The translations under genes were made by a program, and so were the position numbers. The notes beneath the pieces were generated by a model. That model was not told the DNA's origin, did no database searches, and was given only the letters and a program-made list of their open reading frames with translations. Shown piece by piece: positions 19,692 through 31,024 of a stretch of 64,000 bases of DNA; within the stretch, counting starts at the first letter, position 1, and each line of letters starts with the position of its first letter. Location of the stretch: assembly GCA_027082955.1 (NCBI GenBank), contig JALWTA010000030.1, forward strand, positions 1-64,000, written 5' to 3'. Source of the DNA: Sulfurovum sp. (GTDB taxonomy: Bacteria > Campylobacterota > Campylobacteria > Campylobacterales > Sulfurovaceae).

Positions 19692-20114
19692 ATGCTTGAC
19701 ATACATTTTTCACTAATGTTGTTTGTCTTGGTATTGTTCCTGATACTTCTTGTTGTTTTAAATCGGATGCTGTTTCAACCACTGTTGAAATTCATGGACG
19801 ATCGTGACCGTTCCATAGCAAAAGATCTTGAAGCGGCAAAAGGACTCAGCGGCAATAGTGATGAACTAAAAGCAAAAGCCGAAGAGAACATCAGTCGGGC
19901 CAAAAGTGAAGCCGCTGCTATTAGACAGCGTGTTGTTGAAGAAGAGAAAGCGTTGGCGGCAAGTAGGGTCGAAACCAAACAAAGAGAGCTTGAACAGGCA
20001 TATGCCGAGTTCATTGAAAATCTGGCGAGTGAGAAAGAAGCGTTGAAAAACGAATTGCTTTCACAAATGCCGCTTTTCAAAGAGAATCTCAAAGCCAAAT
20101 TCAGCAAGCTGTAG
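19692..20114 (+). CDS. atpF': ATP synthase subunit b' (second b-type stator subunit)
   Basis: A 140-residue protein with one N-terminal membrane helix (residues about 4-26, LMLFVLVLFLILLVVLNRML) and a long charged coiled coil after PLLKFMDDRDRSIAKDLEAA. It forms the peripheral stalk of the F-type ATPase together with AtpF. Separate b and b' genes are typical of Campylobacterota and photosynthetic bacteria. It is the first gene of the operon, with GAGGAG upstream. Subunits a and c are not in this block. Confidence 0.93.
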   Translation: MLDIHFSLMLFVLVLFLILLVVLNRMLFQPLLKFMDDRDRSIAKDLEAAKGLSGNSDELKAKAEENISRAKSEAAAIRQRVVEEEKALAASRVETKQRELEQAYAEFIENLASEKEALKNELLSQMPLFKENLKAKFSKL

Positions 20115-20125
20115 GAAGGATGAGT

Positions 20126-20674
20126 ATGAAAAGAGTATTATGGATCTCTCTGTTGACCGTACCTGTTTTATTGCTGGCAGGAAGCGGACATACAGAAGAG
20201 GCAAGCCGCTATTTTGCCCAAACGGGAAGAGAGAGCGACTACTGGCCACGGGTCTTCAACTTTATAATCTTTGCCGGTTTGCTCTGGTATCTTTTGGCAA
20301 ATCCGATCAAAAGCTTTTTTGCTAACAGAAGTGCGCAGATATCGGACCGTCTGAAAGAGATAGAAGAGAAGCTTCAGGTAGCCAAAGAGGAAAAGAAAGA
20401 GGCACAAGCACGTCTTGATGAAAGTCTGGTGAAAGCAGAACAGATCATCCAAGATGCAAAACAGGAAGCTAAACTGCTTGCTGAAAAGATCGCAGCAGCA
20501 AATGCACAAGAGCTCGAAGTATTGGAAAAGCAGTATCAGGAAAAGATCGCACTCGAAGAGCGAAAAGCCAAGAGAGAAGCGGTTGATCAGATATTAAGTG
20601 AGAATATCGGCAGCGATGACATCATGCTTGACAGCAAAAAGATTGTCGATATCATTTCAAGAAAGGTGGCATAG
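20126..20674 (+). CDS. atpF: ATP synthase subunit b
   Basis: A 182-residue stator subunit with a signal-like hydrophobic N-terminus (LWISLLTVPVLLLAGSG), a membrane helix at about residues 44-62 (VFNFIIFAGLLWYLLANPIK), and a coiled coil to the end. An ATG at 20120 lies within the SD GGAAGGA; I chose 20126, which leaves a 5-base spacing. The N-terminal hydrophobic segment may be a cleaved signal peptide, as in other Campylobacterota b subunits. Confidence 0.92.
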   Translation: MKRVLWISLLTVPVLLLAGSGHTEEASRYFAQTGRESDYWPRVFNFIIFAGLLWYLLANPIKSFFANRSAQISDRLKEIEEKLQVAKEEKKEAQARLDESLVKAEQIIQDAKQEAKLLAEKIAAANAQELEVLEKQYQEKIALEERKAKREAVDQILSENIGSDDIMLDSKKIVDIISRKVA

Positions 20675-20675
20675 T

Positions 20676-21203
20676 ATGGAAGAGTTGATCGCGAAACGTT
20701 ATGCTACGGCACTCTCCTCGGTATGCAGTGATGTGTCTGGAACTGCAAAAATTTTAAATGTGCTTTCAGAAGCATTGTCTGACGAAAATGTAATGCGTGT
20801 ACTAACGTCTCCAATTATCTCAGAGGATGATAAGACAAAAATGGTACTGGCAGCACTTGGAGATGCTGCAGATGAAAAACTTGCAAACTTTATCAGAACT
20901 CTTGGTGAACATAAAAGACTGGATCTGATCCCTTCTGTAGCCAGAGTGTTGAATGCAGATTTGCAGAAAGCTGCCAACAAATATGAGGGTGTGGTCAGCA
21001 GCGGTAAGAAGCTTGCGAAAGAAGATCTTGAGCGACTGGAAGAGACCCTTGCGCAATATACGGGCGCAAAGATCAAGTTAAAGCAGCAAAAGAGCGATCT
21101 TGACGGCATACGCGTTGCTGTGGATGATCTGGGGATTGAGGTGAACTTCTCTAAGCAGAGAGTCAAAGAACAACTAATCGATTTCATCAAGAAATCATTA
21201 TAA
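20676..21203 (+). CDS. atpH: ATP synthase subunit delta
   Basis: A 175-residue stator protein linking the b stalk to the alpha3beta3 head. It starts [13 protein letters not shown], the typical delta/OSCP beginning, and ends in the conserved ...[25 protein letters not shown] region. The frame is open for 26 more codons upstream, but those lie inside atpF, and the ATG at 20676 has an AAAGG-type SD and the family N-terminus. Confidence 0.93.
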   Translation: MEELIAKRYATALSSVCSDVSGTAKILNVLSEALSDENVMRVLTSPIISEDDKTKMVLAALGDAADEKLANFIRTLGEHKRLDLIPSVARVLNADLQKAANKYEGVVSSGKKLAKEDLERLEETLAQYTGAKIKLKQQKSDLDGIRVAVDDLGIEVNFSKQRVKEQLIDFIKKSL

Positions 21204-21216
21204 GAAAGGAGTAGCA

Positions 21217-22731
21217 GTGGCAGTAAAATTGCAGGCAGATGAGATCAGTTCCATCATCAAAGAAAGAATTGAAAATTTTGAGATCAATGTCGATATCAAT
21301 GAAGTAGGTAAGGTTATCGGTATTGCCGATGGTATTTCAACGGTATATGGTCTTAACAATGTTATGGCAGGTGAGGTCGTTGAATTTGAAAACGGTGCAA
21401 AGGGTCTTGTACTTAACCTTGAAGAAGCTAATGTCGGTGTTGTTGTTCTTGGCAGCAGCGTAGGTATTAGAGAGGGGATGAGTGTCAAAAGACTTGGGGA
21501 ACTTCTTAAAACACCCGTAGGTGACAGCCTGATGGGTAGAGTTGTCAATCCTCTTGGGGAAGCACTTGACGGAAAAGGTGCTGTTGAAGCAACTGAGCAC
21601 AGATTTATCGAAGAGAAAGCTCCTGGTATCATGGCACGTAAATCTGTCCATGAGCCACTTCAGACAGGGATCAAAGCGATCGATGCACTTGTTCCTGTTG
21701 GTCGCGGGCAGAGAGAGCTTATCATCGGTGACAGACAAACTGGTAAAACAACCCTGGCGATCGATACGATCATCAACCAAAAAGGTCAGGATGTTGTCTG
21801 TATCTACGTTGCTATCGGTCAGAAACAGTCAACTGTTGCAGCAACTGTGAAAAAACTCGAAGAGCATGGCGCAATGGATTATACTATCGTAGTTAACGCT
21901 GGTGCTGCTGATTCTGCAGCCCTTCAGTTCCTTGCACCATATGCAGGTGTTACTATGGCTGAGTACTTCAGAGACAACGGAAGACACGCAGTTATCTTCT
22001 ATGATGATCTTTCCAAACATGCAGTTGCATACCGTGAAATGTCACTGATCCTCAGACGTCCTCCGGGTCGTGAAGCATATCCTGGTGATGTTTTCTACCT
22101 GCACTCAAGACTGCTTGAGCGTGCAGCGAAGCTGAATGATGATCTTGGTGCAGGTTCTATTACTGCATTCCCTATCATTGAAACACAAGCAGGTGACGTT
22201 GCGGCATACATTCCAACCAACGTTATTTCCATTACAGACGGTCAGATCTTCCTTGAGACAGATCTCTTTAACTCCGGTATCAGACCTGCGATCAATGTCG
22301 GTCTTTCTGTATCACGTGTCGGTGGTGCTGCTCAGATCAAAGCAACTAAGCAGGTTTCCGGTACACTGAGACTTGACCTTGCATCTTTCCGTGAATTGCA
22401 GGCGTTTGCACAGTTTGCATCTGATCTTGATGATCACACAAGAGCGCAGCTTGAGCGTGGTCAGAGAATGGTTGAAGTACTGAAGCAGGGGCCATATTCT
22501 CCAGTACCTATTGAAAAGCAGGTTGTCATTATCTTTGCTGGTGCGAACGGGTATCTTGATGACATCCCTGCTTCTTCAGTTGTGAAGTTCGAAGCGGAAC
22601 TGATGCCGTTTATGGAAGCAAAATATATGAATGTTCTCGATGCGATCAGAAATGACAAAAAGATCTCAGATGAGACAGAAGCGGAACTAAGAAAAGCGAT
22701 TGAAGATTTCAAAGCTTCTTTTGAAGCATAA
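21217..22731 (+). CDS. atpA: ATP synthase subunit alpha
   Basis: A 504-residue non-catalytic nucleotide-binding subunit of F1. The P-loop GDRQTGKTT is near residue 170, and the family segments [13 protein letters not shown] and [21 protein letters not shown] are intact, including the arginine in SRVGGAAQ. The start is a GTG after AAGGAG. Confidence 0.98.
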   Translation: MAVKLQADEISSIIKERIENFEINVDINEVGKVIGIADGISTVYGLNNVMAGEVVEFENGAKGLVLNLEEANVGVVVLGSSVGIREGMSVKRLGELLKTPVGDSLMGRVVNPLGEALDGKGAVEATEHRFIEEKAPGIMARKSVHEPLQTGIKAIDALVPVGRGQRELIIGDRQTGKTTLAIDTIINQKGQDVVCIYVAIGQKQSTVAATVKKLEEHGAMDYTIVVNAGAADSAALQFLAPYAGVTMAEYFRDNGRHAVIFYDDLSKHAVAYREMSLILRRPPGREAYPGDVFYLHSRLLERAAKLNDDLGAGSITAFPIIETQAGDVAAYIPTNVISITDGQIFLETDLFNSGIRPAINVGLSVSRVGGAAQIKATKQVSGTLRLDLASFRELQAFAQFASDLDDHTRAQLERGQRMVEVLKQGPYSPVPIEKQVVIIFAGANGYLDDIPASSVVKFEAELMPFMEAKYMNVLDAIRNDKKISDETEAELRKAIEDFKASFEA

Positions 22732-22743
22732 GAAAGGCTTGTT

Positions 22744-25046
<2,303 letters not shown>

Positions 25047-25075
25047 GCTTGGTCCTTGTCTGACAAAGGATACTT

Positions 25076-25462
25076 ATGGAACTTATGAAGCTTGAAATCG
25101 TCACACCAAACGGCGTGATCTTCGACAATGATGTACGCCAAGTAACCCTTCCGGGGTCGGAAGGTGAATTTGGTGTCCTGCCTAGACACGCAACGCTGGT
25201 CTCTTTGCTAGATGCCGGTGTGATTGAGATTGTCAAAGCAGATGGAAAAGAAGTTGCTGTCGCTATCAATTCCGGTTATGTAAAGGTAGAGGAAGATAAG
25301 ACAAGCTGTATTGTTGACGGTGCAGTGGCACTTTCCGGAGAAGAGACTGATCTTGCAAAAGCGATCAGCGAAGCAAAAGAACTGCTGAAAAAGGCAGAGT
25401 CATCAAGTACAGTCATTGCTGCAGCGGTCAGCAAAGTAGAACATATAGGGAAATCTCTCTAA
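25076..25462 (+). CDS. atpC: ATP synthase subunit epsilon
   Basis: A 128-residue protein of the rotor foot. The N-terminal beta-sandwich has MKLEIVTPNGVIFDNDVRQVTLPGSEGEFGVLPRHA. The C-terminal helical part is of normal length. I start at the ATG at 25076 (AAAGGA at 25065-25070); an internal ATG at 25085 is possible. The next gene begins one base after the stop, linking ATP synthase to the Tol genes. Confidence 0.95.
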   Translation: MELMKLEIVTPNGVIFDNDVRQVTLPGSEGEFGVLPRHATLVSLLDAGVIEIVKADGKEVAVAINSGYVKVEEDKTSCIVDGAVALSGEETDLAKAISEAKELLKKAESSSTVIAAAVSKVEHIGKSL

Positions 25463-25463
25463 A

Positions 25464-26036
25464 TTGAGTGCACTTCTCAATTATTTCATGGACAGCAGTG
25501 CGATCACGATCTTCGTGCTGCTTGTGCTTTCTGTTTACTTTATAGCGACATTTTGGATCTTTTTGGATCGCTATACATTGCTACGCTCGCGTATCCGTTC
25601 AGAGATACATTCACTCAAAGCACTCTACACAGGTCAGTCAAAATCAGTCTCAAGCCGATCACTTATTTTTACTTACCTCTCACGGGTGAATACTCCCAAT
25701 AAAGCCATACTTGAAGCAGCTGTGTCAGATGCGATACGGGTATCGACCAAAGGATTGACTTGGCTTTCAATTATGGCATCAACCTCGCCATTTATAGGGC
25801 TTTTTGGTACCGTTGTCGGTATTTTGGAGACTTTTTCAAAACTGGGCACACATGCTTCTGCCTCTTTGAACGTTGTGGCACCGGCTATCTCCGAAGCACT
25901 TATTGCAACAGCAGCAGGTATCGCTGTAGCCGTATTTGCCTATAGTTTCCATCTGGTACTGAAACGTAAAGCCTATGAACTCTCTTCGCTGCTGACATCA
26001 CAGTCTGAGGTGATACTCTCACAGACGGAGGCATAG
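25464..26036 (+). CDS. tolQ: TolQ/ExbB-type proton channel protein
   Basis: A 190-residue MotA/TolQ/ExbB-family inner-membrane protein with three predicted helices: residues about 12-34, 100-125 (STSPFIGLFGTVVGILETF, the conserved core) and 138-165. With TolR it uses the proton gradient to energise TolA. Context (tolR, tolA, then tolB, pal, cpoB) supports TolQ over ExbB. The frame begins at TTG 25464 one base after atpC; the next ATG (25488) would remove 8 residues. Confidence 0.9.
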   Translation: MSALLNYFMDSSAITIFVLLVLSVYFIATFWIFLDRYTLLRSRIRSEIHSLKALYTGQSKSVSSRSLIFTYLSRVNTPNKAILEAAVSDAIRVSTKGLTWLSIMASTSPFIGLFGTVVGILETFSKLGTHASASLNVVAPAISEALIATAAGIAVAVFAYSFHLVLKRKAYELSSLLTSQSEVILSQTEA

Positions 26037-26037
26037 G

Positions 26038-26424
26038 ATGTTCTCCTGGGATGATGATCCGGATTTGAACATTACACCGCTGGTTGACGTCATGCTTGTT
26101 TTGATGGCAATTTTGATGGTGACTGCACCAACCATCACTTTTCAAGAACAGATCGATCTTCCTCAAGGCTCCAAAACGGTGCATGTGACAAAGCCGCAGA
26201 CACTGACGATACGTATGGACAGAAAGCGCAAGATATATTTGAACAAAGATGTTTACAGTTTAAAAACCTTTGCGGATGATTTTGTGAACAAAGCATTGGG
26301 GATGGACAAACACAAAGAGGTTTACATTCGTGCCGACGAACATCTTAGTTACAAGGATGTGATGTACCTTCTTAAAAGTGTCAAGGCAGCCGGCTTTCAA
26401 AAGGTATCCCTTATTACGCAATGA
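26038..26424 (+). CDS. tolR: TolR/ExbD-family protein
   Basis: A 128-residue protein with a short cytoplasmic start (MFSWDDDPDLNITPLVDVMLVLMAILMV), a single membrane helix at about residues 15-35 carrying the conserved Asp of the ion path, and a periplasmic ExbD domain. It begins 1 base after tolQ and overlaps tolA by four bases (ATGA). Confidence 0.92.
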   Translation: MFSWDDDPDLNITPLVDVMLVLMAILMVTAPTITFQEQIDLPQGSKTVHVTKPQTLTIRMDRKRKIYLNKDVYSLKTFADDFVNKALGMDKHKEVYIRADEHLSYKDVMYLLKSVKAAGFQKVSLITQ

Positions 26425-27200
26425 AACAGTTGATTTTGAGGTTCGTTTGGGGCATTGTCGCTGTTGGGATATATCTCACACTGCTTGGATTGCTGATCGT
26501 CTATTTCAATCATCATACTCAAATGCCTGCAAAACATTATGTGAAGGAGGATACACATCGTATTCAGGTGGCGATCTCTCCGGCAGTACAGCAATCTTCT
26601 CCTGTGAAAAAGAAAAAAACAGAGCCAAAGAAAGAAAGACATAAAGCTGCTTCAAAGAGGGTAGATCACAAAAAGAAATCAAAGAAGATTGTAAAAGAGA
26701 AGATCACTAAAAAGCATAAGCTCAAACGGGATAGAAATATCACAAAACCAAGAAAAACCTCTAAAGATCTTTTTGCCCATGTAAAAGCAAAACGCAAAAA
26801 ACCATTGATTCAAATAACAGATAAACCTGTAAAAATGAAGTCTGGCAAACATCTTTTTGATATGGTCGATGCCAAACCTGTCAAACATACAAGAAGCGGT
26901 ACTTCACGTAAGCATCAAAAGGCGATGGACACAGGCATTAAAAATGCCTACTTGGCAAAAGTGCAGGAGATGCTTGAAGATTGGCCGGCACAGAGTGACT
27001 TTGCTGGAGAAGAAGTCAAGGTCTATTTGAAAATAGATCCTACGGGTCATTTTGAGTTTGAATTGAAACAGCGGTCAGAAAATCCGGAATTTAACAGGGC
27101 GTTGACTGCCTACTTGAAACAACTTCAGACATTTGGTTTTGGTCCCCATAAGGGGCGTAGAACCTACCTTTTCGAAGCTGATTTTGTTGCCAAAGAGTGA
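26421..27200 (+). CDS. tolA: TolA/TonB-like energy-transducing protein
   Basis: A 259-residue protein with an N-terminal membrane helix (residues about 10-28), a long Lys-rich low-complexity linker (residues 55-120, many KKKS/KKH runs), and a small C-terminal domain resembling TonB/TolA (YLKIDPTGHFEFELKQRSENPEFNRALTAYL). It would span the periplasm between TolQR and the outer-membrane Pal/TolB. Its last 37 bases overlap the convergent MEMO gene. It is shorter than the E. coli TolA. Confidence 0.85.
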   Translation: MKQLILRFVWGIVAVGIYLTLLGLLIVYFNHHTQMPAKHYVKEDTHRIQVAISPAVQQSSPVKKKKTEPKKERHKAASKRVDHKKKSKKIVKEKITKKHKLKRDRNITKPRKTSKDLFAHVKAKRKKPLIQITDKPVKMKSGKHLFDMVDAKPVKHTRSGTSRKHQKAMDTGIKNAYLAKVQEMLEDWPAQSDFAGEEVKVYLKIDPTGHFEFELKQRSENPEFNRALTAYLKQLQTFGFGPHKGRRTYLFEADFVAKE

Positions 27201-28006
27201 GTGGGCAGGTAGAACATAGCAGACATATATCCAACAACAGAACGGCTATCACCGGTACTCTTTGCGCTCGTTGTATAATCTAACAGCATAGATGTCAGAC
27301 CAATGTGTTTTGCAGCAAGGATAAGTGCTTTGATACCTGTGATGCCACATGCTTCACAGGAAGCAAGCTGTACAATGTCTAGGTTCTGGACTGCCAAAAG
27401 ACAGTGTTTGTCAAGCATATGTGCTTTTTGTTTTGTATAGAAGTGGCTGAGATCTGAACTGACAATTAGCCTGTTGTCCGGATTTTGCAATATGGCAACC
27501 ATCAGGTTGGCAAGTGTATCCGCACCGATATCACCATAAATAAGTTCTATGACTGGTGTGTGGGGGAAATAGTGCTGTATGAAGGGCATCTGCACTTCTG
27601 TGGAGTGCTCTTTTTGGTGTACCTTTGGTACAAATCCGATGGGGAAGCGTTTTGCCAGCGCAAAAAGATAGGCACTGTCGATGTCAAGATTGCCGCAGGG
27701 CGTTTGGTACTGTTCAAAAAAACTGCCACTGATCCCTTTATAGTAAATATGATGGCTCGGTCCGATTACTATGATTCGTTTTGGAGAAGTGTGTTGCAGA
27801 AAACGGTATGCAAAGTTGGCAGTATATCCGCTGTACATATAGCCTGCATGCGGGACAATGATAGCTTGTGGATGGATGGCACGTATGGCTTCAGGAATGG
27901 AGTGCGTGTTGAATTCTCGATTGAATGCAGCGATGCGCTGCCGTATTTCAGTACATCTTTTTGCGTAGAAGGTACCGGCGACAGCCATCTTCCGTATATG
28001 TTCCAT
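27164..28006 (-). CDS. MEMO1-family (AmmeMemoRadiSam system protein B) protein
   Basis: A 280-residue protein of the MEMO family, related in fold to extradiol dioxygenases. It starts with the typical IRKMAVAGTFY, then has IVPHAGYMYSGYTA, IVIGPSHHIYYKGI, and VSSDLSHF, which carry the histidines that line the active-site-like pocket. The usual genomic partners (an AMMECR1 protein and a radical-SAM enzyme) are not nearby. It sits on the opposite strand inside the Tol-Pal region and overlaps the 3' end of tolA by 37 bases. The biochemical role of bacterial members is not settled. Confidence 0.88.
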   Translation of the reverse strand: MEHIRKMAVAGTFYAKRCTEIRQRIAAFNREFNTHSIPEAIRAIHPQAIIVPHAGYMYSGYTANFAYRFLQHTSPKRIIVIGPSHHIYYKGISGSFFEQYQTPCGNLDIDSAYLFALAKRFPIGFVPKVHQKEHSTEVQMPFIQHYFPHTPVIELIYGDIGADTLANLMVAILQNPDNRLIVSSDLSHFYTKQKAHMLDKHCLLAVQNLDIVQLASCEACGITGIKALILAAKHIGLTSMLLDYTTSAKSTGDSRSVVGYMSAMFYLPTHSLATKSASKR

Positions 28007-28058
28007 GCGACGCTCCCTCTGCTCTCTTTTATGACATCACAAACAATATAACTTTTTA

Positions 28059-28326
28059 CCCAAATCTCGAAATAGAAATTCATGACTTTGCATCATCATC
28101 GCATTCACGGACTTCGCATAATGTTACTCGGACGTCTGTTATACCTTAGGTATAAATGCAGCGTCGTACGGAGCTATAAAAGCAAAGCAGTTTGCTTTTA
28201 TTTTACGCTTCTCCCTTACGGGTGCGACTCATGGAGCGAAGCGGAATCCACACTTGCACAATTTTCTGCAAACCCCGTAAATACGAGCATAACACAAATT
28301 CAAAGAATCCTATTTCTAGATTTGGG
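28059..28326. mobile_element. MITE-like element, 268 bp, with terminal inverted repeats and 5-bp target duplication
   Basis: The two ends are inverted copies: CCCAAATCTCGAAATAG (28059-28075) and, on the other strand, CCCAAATCTAGAAATAG (28310-28326), 16 of 17 bases identical, with weaker similarity continuing inward. Directly outside both ends is the same pentamer TTTTA (28054-28058 and 28327-28331), as left by a transposase. The interior has no credible ORF and three hairpins (28139-28155; 28177-28200, a perfect 10-bp stem followed by TTTT; and 28206-28243). This accounts for most of the gene-free stretch 28007-28498 between the MEMO gene and tolB. The class of transposase that mobilised it cannot be told from here. 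Confidence 0.65.
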
Positions 28327-28337
28327 TTTTATCACAA

Positions 28338-28367
28338 TTGTACCACAATTTAAAGATATACTATAAT
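28338..28367 (+). promoter_or_regulatory. Promoter of tolB-pal-cpoB, just right of the MITE-like element
   Basis: TTGTAC (28338-28343), an 18-base spacer, then TATAAT (28362-28367). This leaves a leader of about 125 bases before the tolB start. The leader shows no clear structure or ORF. Confidence 0.55.
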
Positions 28368-28498
28368 TTGAGATGGGTATGAGAAGTGCCCTTATGTTTT
28401 AGGAGTGTTGGCAAGGATAGAGGGAATTCCAATACATTCATGAAGGTTTCAACTCCCCCTTGTTACAATCTGCGTATATAAATTTCAAAGGACTTCAT

Positions 28499-29740
28499 TT
28501 GCGATATTTGTTACTGTTTCTTTTTACGATGCATCTGTTCGCTGTTGATGCGACTCTGACCATAGAAAAAGATGTGGAACAGCGTGCACACATCGCAGTT
28601 GTGGACGGGTCGTCATTTCCCAATGAAAAGGTTTTTAAGATATTTTTGTCCGATTTGAAAATATCGGGGCATTTCCTTCCCAATGCGGAATATCGTCAGG
28701 GAGATTTCGAAGGAGGGGTAACAGACCCTGCACTGAAAGCGCAGGAGTACGTGCTCAAATACCGTTTTTCCGAGACATCAGGCAGCAGCCTGACAGTGAG
28801 ACTGCTACAGGCATCTGACGGCAAGATGATGTTTAAAAAACGGTATGCTATAGCATCGACACGAAAGATGCCTTTCTTGGTACATAAAGCGGTTTCAGAT
28901 GTTAACGATGTGCTCCGTTACTCTGATATCGGATGGATCAACCGCTATGTGGTTTTTGCACGATATACTGCTGCACGACGCAGCGAGATCGTACTGGCAG
29001 ACTATACATTCACTTACCAAAAAGCAATTATACGCGGTGGATTGAACCTCTTCCCCAAATGGGCAGACAGTAGTCAGCAGGCATTCTATTATACCTCCTA
29101 TCACGAAACGGTACCGACGCTCTACAAGCTTAACATTTATACTGGTGAGCGTACCAAAATAGCGGCTTCTGAGGGAATGATGGTCTGTTCTGATGTAAGC
29201 AAGGATGGGAAGCGTCTGCTGTTGACCATGGCACCTGACGGACAGCCGGATATTTATGAACTGAATCTGGCTACAGGGAAAAAAAGGAGAGTGACTTTCT
29301 TCAACGGCATAGACGTTGGAGGAAAATATCTTGGTAATGAACAGCAGATAGTATTTGTTTCCAATCGTCTCGGGTATGCCAATATATTTAAAAAGTCCCT
29401 CAGTGGAAGTGCTGTTTCTCAAGCAGTCTATCATGGCAGGAACAACAATGCTGTAGATGCATCTGGAAACAAGATCGTCTATGCCAGCCGTGAAAGCAGC
29501 AGTGCTTTTGGAAACAATACTTTCAATCTCTACCTGACATCGTCTACACGTACTGACAGCAGACCATTGACCACGACCGGCAGTAATCAGTACCCCCGTT
29601 TTTCAGGGGATGGTGCAGTGGTACTTTATATCAAGCGTACTGAGGGAGGGCTCTATGCAGGCTATATTAACCTGCAGAGCAAACAGAGTGTGCTCTTTCC
29701 TGTGATGGGTAGAGGACTTCAGTCGATAGACTGGCAATAA
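28499..29740 (+). CDS. tolB: Periplasmic Tol-Pal component TolB
   Basis: A 413-residue protein with a signal peptide (MRYLLLFLFTMHLFAVDA), an N-terminal TolB domain, and a C-terminal beta-propeller with the repeated GxPDIYxLNLATGKxRRVT / VFVSNRLGYANIF pattern. It binds Pal and TolA in the periplasm. I chose TTG at 28499 because AAAGGA ends 6 bases upstream and the signal peptide then starts correctly; the frame is open to a TTG at 28460. It opens a tolB-pal-cpoB-L,D-transpeptidase run. Confidence 0.9.
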   Translation: MRYLLLFLFTMHLFAVDATLTIEKDVEQRAHIAVVDGSSFPNEKVFKIFLSDLKISGHFLPNAEYRQGDFEGGVTDPALKAQEYVLKYRFSETSGSSLTVRLLQASDGKMMFKKRYAIASTRKMPFLVHKAVSDVNDVLRYSDIGWINRYVVFARYTAARRSEIVLADYTFTYQKAIIRGGLNLFPKWADSSQQAFYYTSYHETVPTLYKLNIYTGERTKIAASEGMMVCSDVSKDGKRLLLTMAPDGQPDIYELNLATGKKRRVTFFNGIDVGGKYLGNEQQIVFVSNRLGYANIFKKSLSGSAVSQAVYHGRNNNAVDASGNKIVYASRESSSAFGNNTFNLYLTSSTRTDSRPLTTTGSNQYPRFSGDGAVVLYIKRTEGGLYAGYINLQSKQSVLFPVMGRGLQSIDWQ

Positions 29741-29763
29741 CTATTTTAAACTAAGGATATATG

Positions 29764-30279
29764 ATGAAACATACTTTACTATTTACAATTACAGCAACAG
29801 CGTTACTTTTACTTAGCGGATGCGGGCAACCGGCACCCGGAGGACTGAGCGGCGGGAGCAAGACCGGCAATGCGTTCAATGCCGATACGGTCAATATAGA
29901 TGAGAACCGTTACGGTGGCAGCGGGCTTGCCAATGCCAACAGCAGCAGTGATGGATTTCAGAGTGTCTATTTCGGATTTGACCAGTACACGATCGCTTCG
30001 GATATGCAGGGACGTATGGCAAACAATGTTGCTGTTGCGCAGCGTGCAGGAAGAAAGATCAAGATCGAAGGTAACTGTGATGAGTTTGGAAGTGACGAAT
30101 ACAACTATGCGCTTGGTTTAAAGCGTGCCAAAGCTGTTAAAGATGCCCTTGCAATGCAAGGAGTCCCCGCGTCTAATATGGTTATGGTCAGTTACGGTGA
30201 GAGTAATCCTGCATGTACGGAAGCAACAGATGCCTGCTATGCGCAGAACAGACGTGTTGACCTTCGCTTGGCGAAATAG
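29764..30279 (+). CDS. pal: Peptidoglycan-associated lipoprotein Pal
   Basis: A 171-residue outer-membrane lipoprotein. The lipobox LLLSGC places the acylated Cys at residue 20. After a Gly/Asn/Ser-rich linker comes the OmpA-like peptidoglycan-binding domain (VYFGFDQYTI, then IEGNCDEFGSDEYNYALGLKRAKAVKDAL) with the Asp and Arg that hold diaminopimelate. Two ATGs are adjacent (29761 and 29764); the second gives a better SD spacing from AAGGA. Confidence 0.95.
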   Translation: MKHTLLFTITATALLLLSGCGQPAPGGLSGGSKTGNAFNADTVNIDENRYGGSGLANANSSSDGFQSVYFGFDQYTIASDMQGRMANNVAVAQRAGRKIKIEGNCDEFGSDEYNYALGLKRAKAVKDALAMQGVPASNMVMVSYGESNPACTEATDACYAQNRRVDLRLAK

Positions 30280-30292
30280 AGGATAGCCAATA

Positions 30293-31024
30293 ATGCTTCA
30301 AAGAGTCCTTTTCTCGGTACTGATAGTAACCATTGGTGCCCATGCGTTCGGAGATGACCTTGCACAGGCAAACCGTAACCGCATTATGCAACTGCAGCAA
30401 AAGATCGCGCAGCAGAAAGAGCGGATAGACGGCTTGACCTCTCTGATAGAGGGAATGAGTGCATCGCTTGCCAAAATGCAGGACAGTAACCCTAAAGTGA
30501 TGCAGATGGAAGAGAAGATACAGGCGCTTGAAGCTAAAGTAACGGCACTGGAAAATGAGAAGAAGCAAAGAGATAAACTTGTCCAACGCAGTGCAGTGAA
30601 GCAAAATCATCAAACAACAGCAGCCGGTCATAGTAGGACTGATGTTTCACTGAAAACAAAAGCCCCCTCAAAGCTCTATAGCGAAGGGGTACGGATGTTT
30701 GTCAAAAAACAGTATAACGAAGCGGCAAAACGCTTTACGGTCTGTGCAAAGAAGGGGTACAAACCGGCAGCATCGAACTACTATCTCGGTGAGATCGCCT
30801 ACTATACCAAGCAGTATGATGATGCGATTTTCTACTACAAAAAAAGTGCGGGGCTGTATGACAAGGCAGGATACATGGATGTACTGCTGCTGCATACAGC
30901 GATCTCTTTGGAGAGAACGGGCAAAAAGGTGCAGGCAAAAGCCTTTTATGAGAATGTTGCAGAGAGTTACCCGGGCAAAAAAGCAGCTGCTATTGCCAAA
31001 AGGAAATTAAGAAAGCTGAAGTGA
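30293..31024 (+). CDS. cpoB: Tol-Pal system protein CpoB/YbgF
   Basis: A 243-residue periplasmic protein: a signal peptide (LQRVLFSVLIVTIGAHAFG), an N-terminal coiled coil (residues about 25-95, RIMQLQQKIAQQKERIDGL and EKIQALEAKVTALENEKK), and C-terminal TPR units (YSEGVRMFVKKQYNEAAKRF, YYLGEIAYYTKQYDDAIFYYKKS). In E. coli CpoB couples Tol to peptidoglycan synthesis at division. It follows pal by 13 bases and overlaps the next gene at TGATG. Confidence 0.92.
   Translation: MLQRVLFSVLIVTIGAHAFGDDLAQANRNRIMQLQQKIAQQKERIDGLTSLIEGMSASLAKMQDSNPKVMQMEEKIQALEAKVTALENEKKQRDKLVQRSAVKQNHQTTAAGHSRTDVSLKTKAPSKLYSEGVRMFVKKQYNEAAKRFTVCAKKGYKPAASNYYLGEIAYYTKQYDDAIFYYKKSAGLYDKAGYMDVLLLHTAISLERTGKKVQAKAFYENVAESYPGKKAAAIAKRKLRKLK

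Noticed and set aside
27485-28051. 188-residue plus-strand frame opposite the MEMO gene
   Set aside because: The MEMO motifs lie on the minus strand; this frame has no start signal or family features.
28007-28498. A small protein gene in the MEMO-tolB gap
   Set aside because: The frames present lack an SD and run across the inverted ends and hairpins of the MITE-like element.
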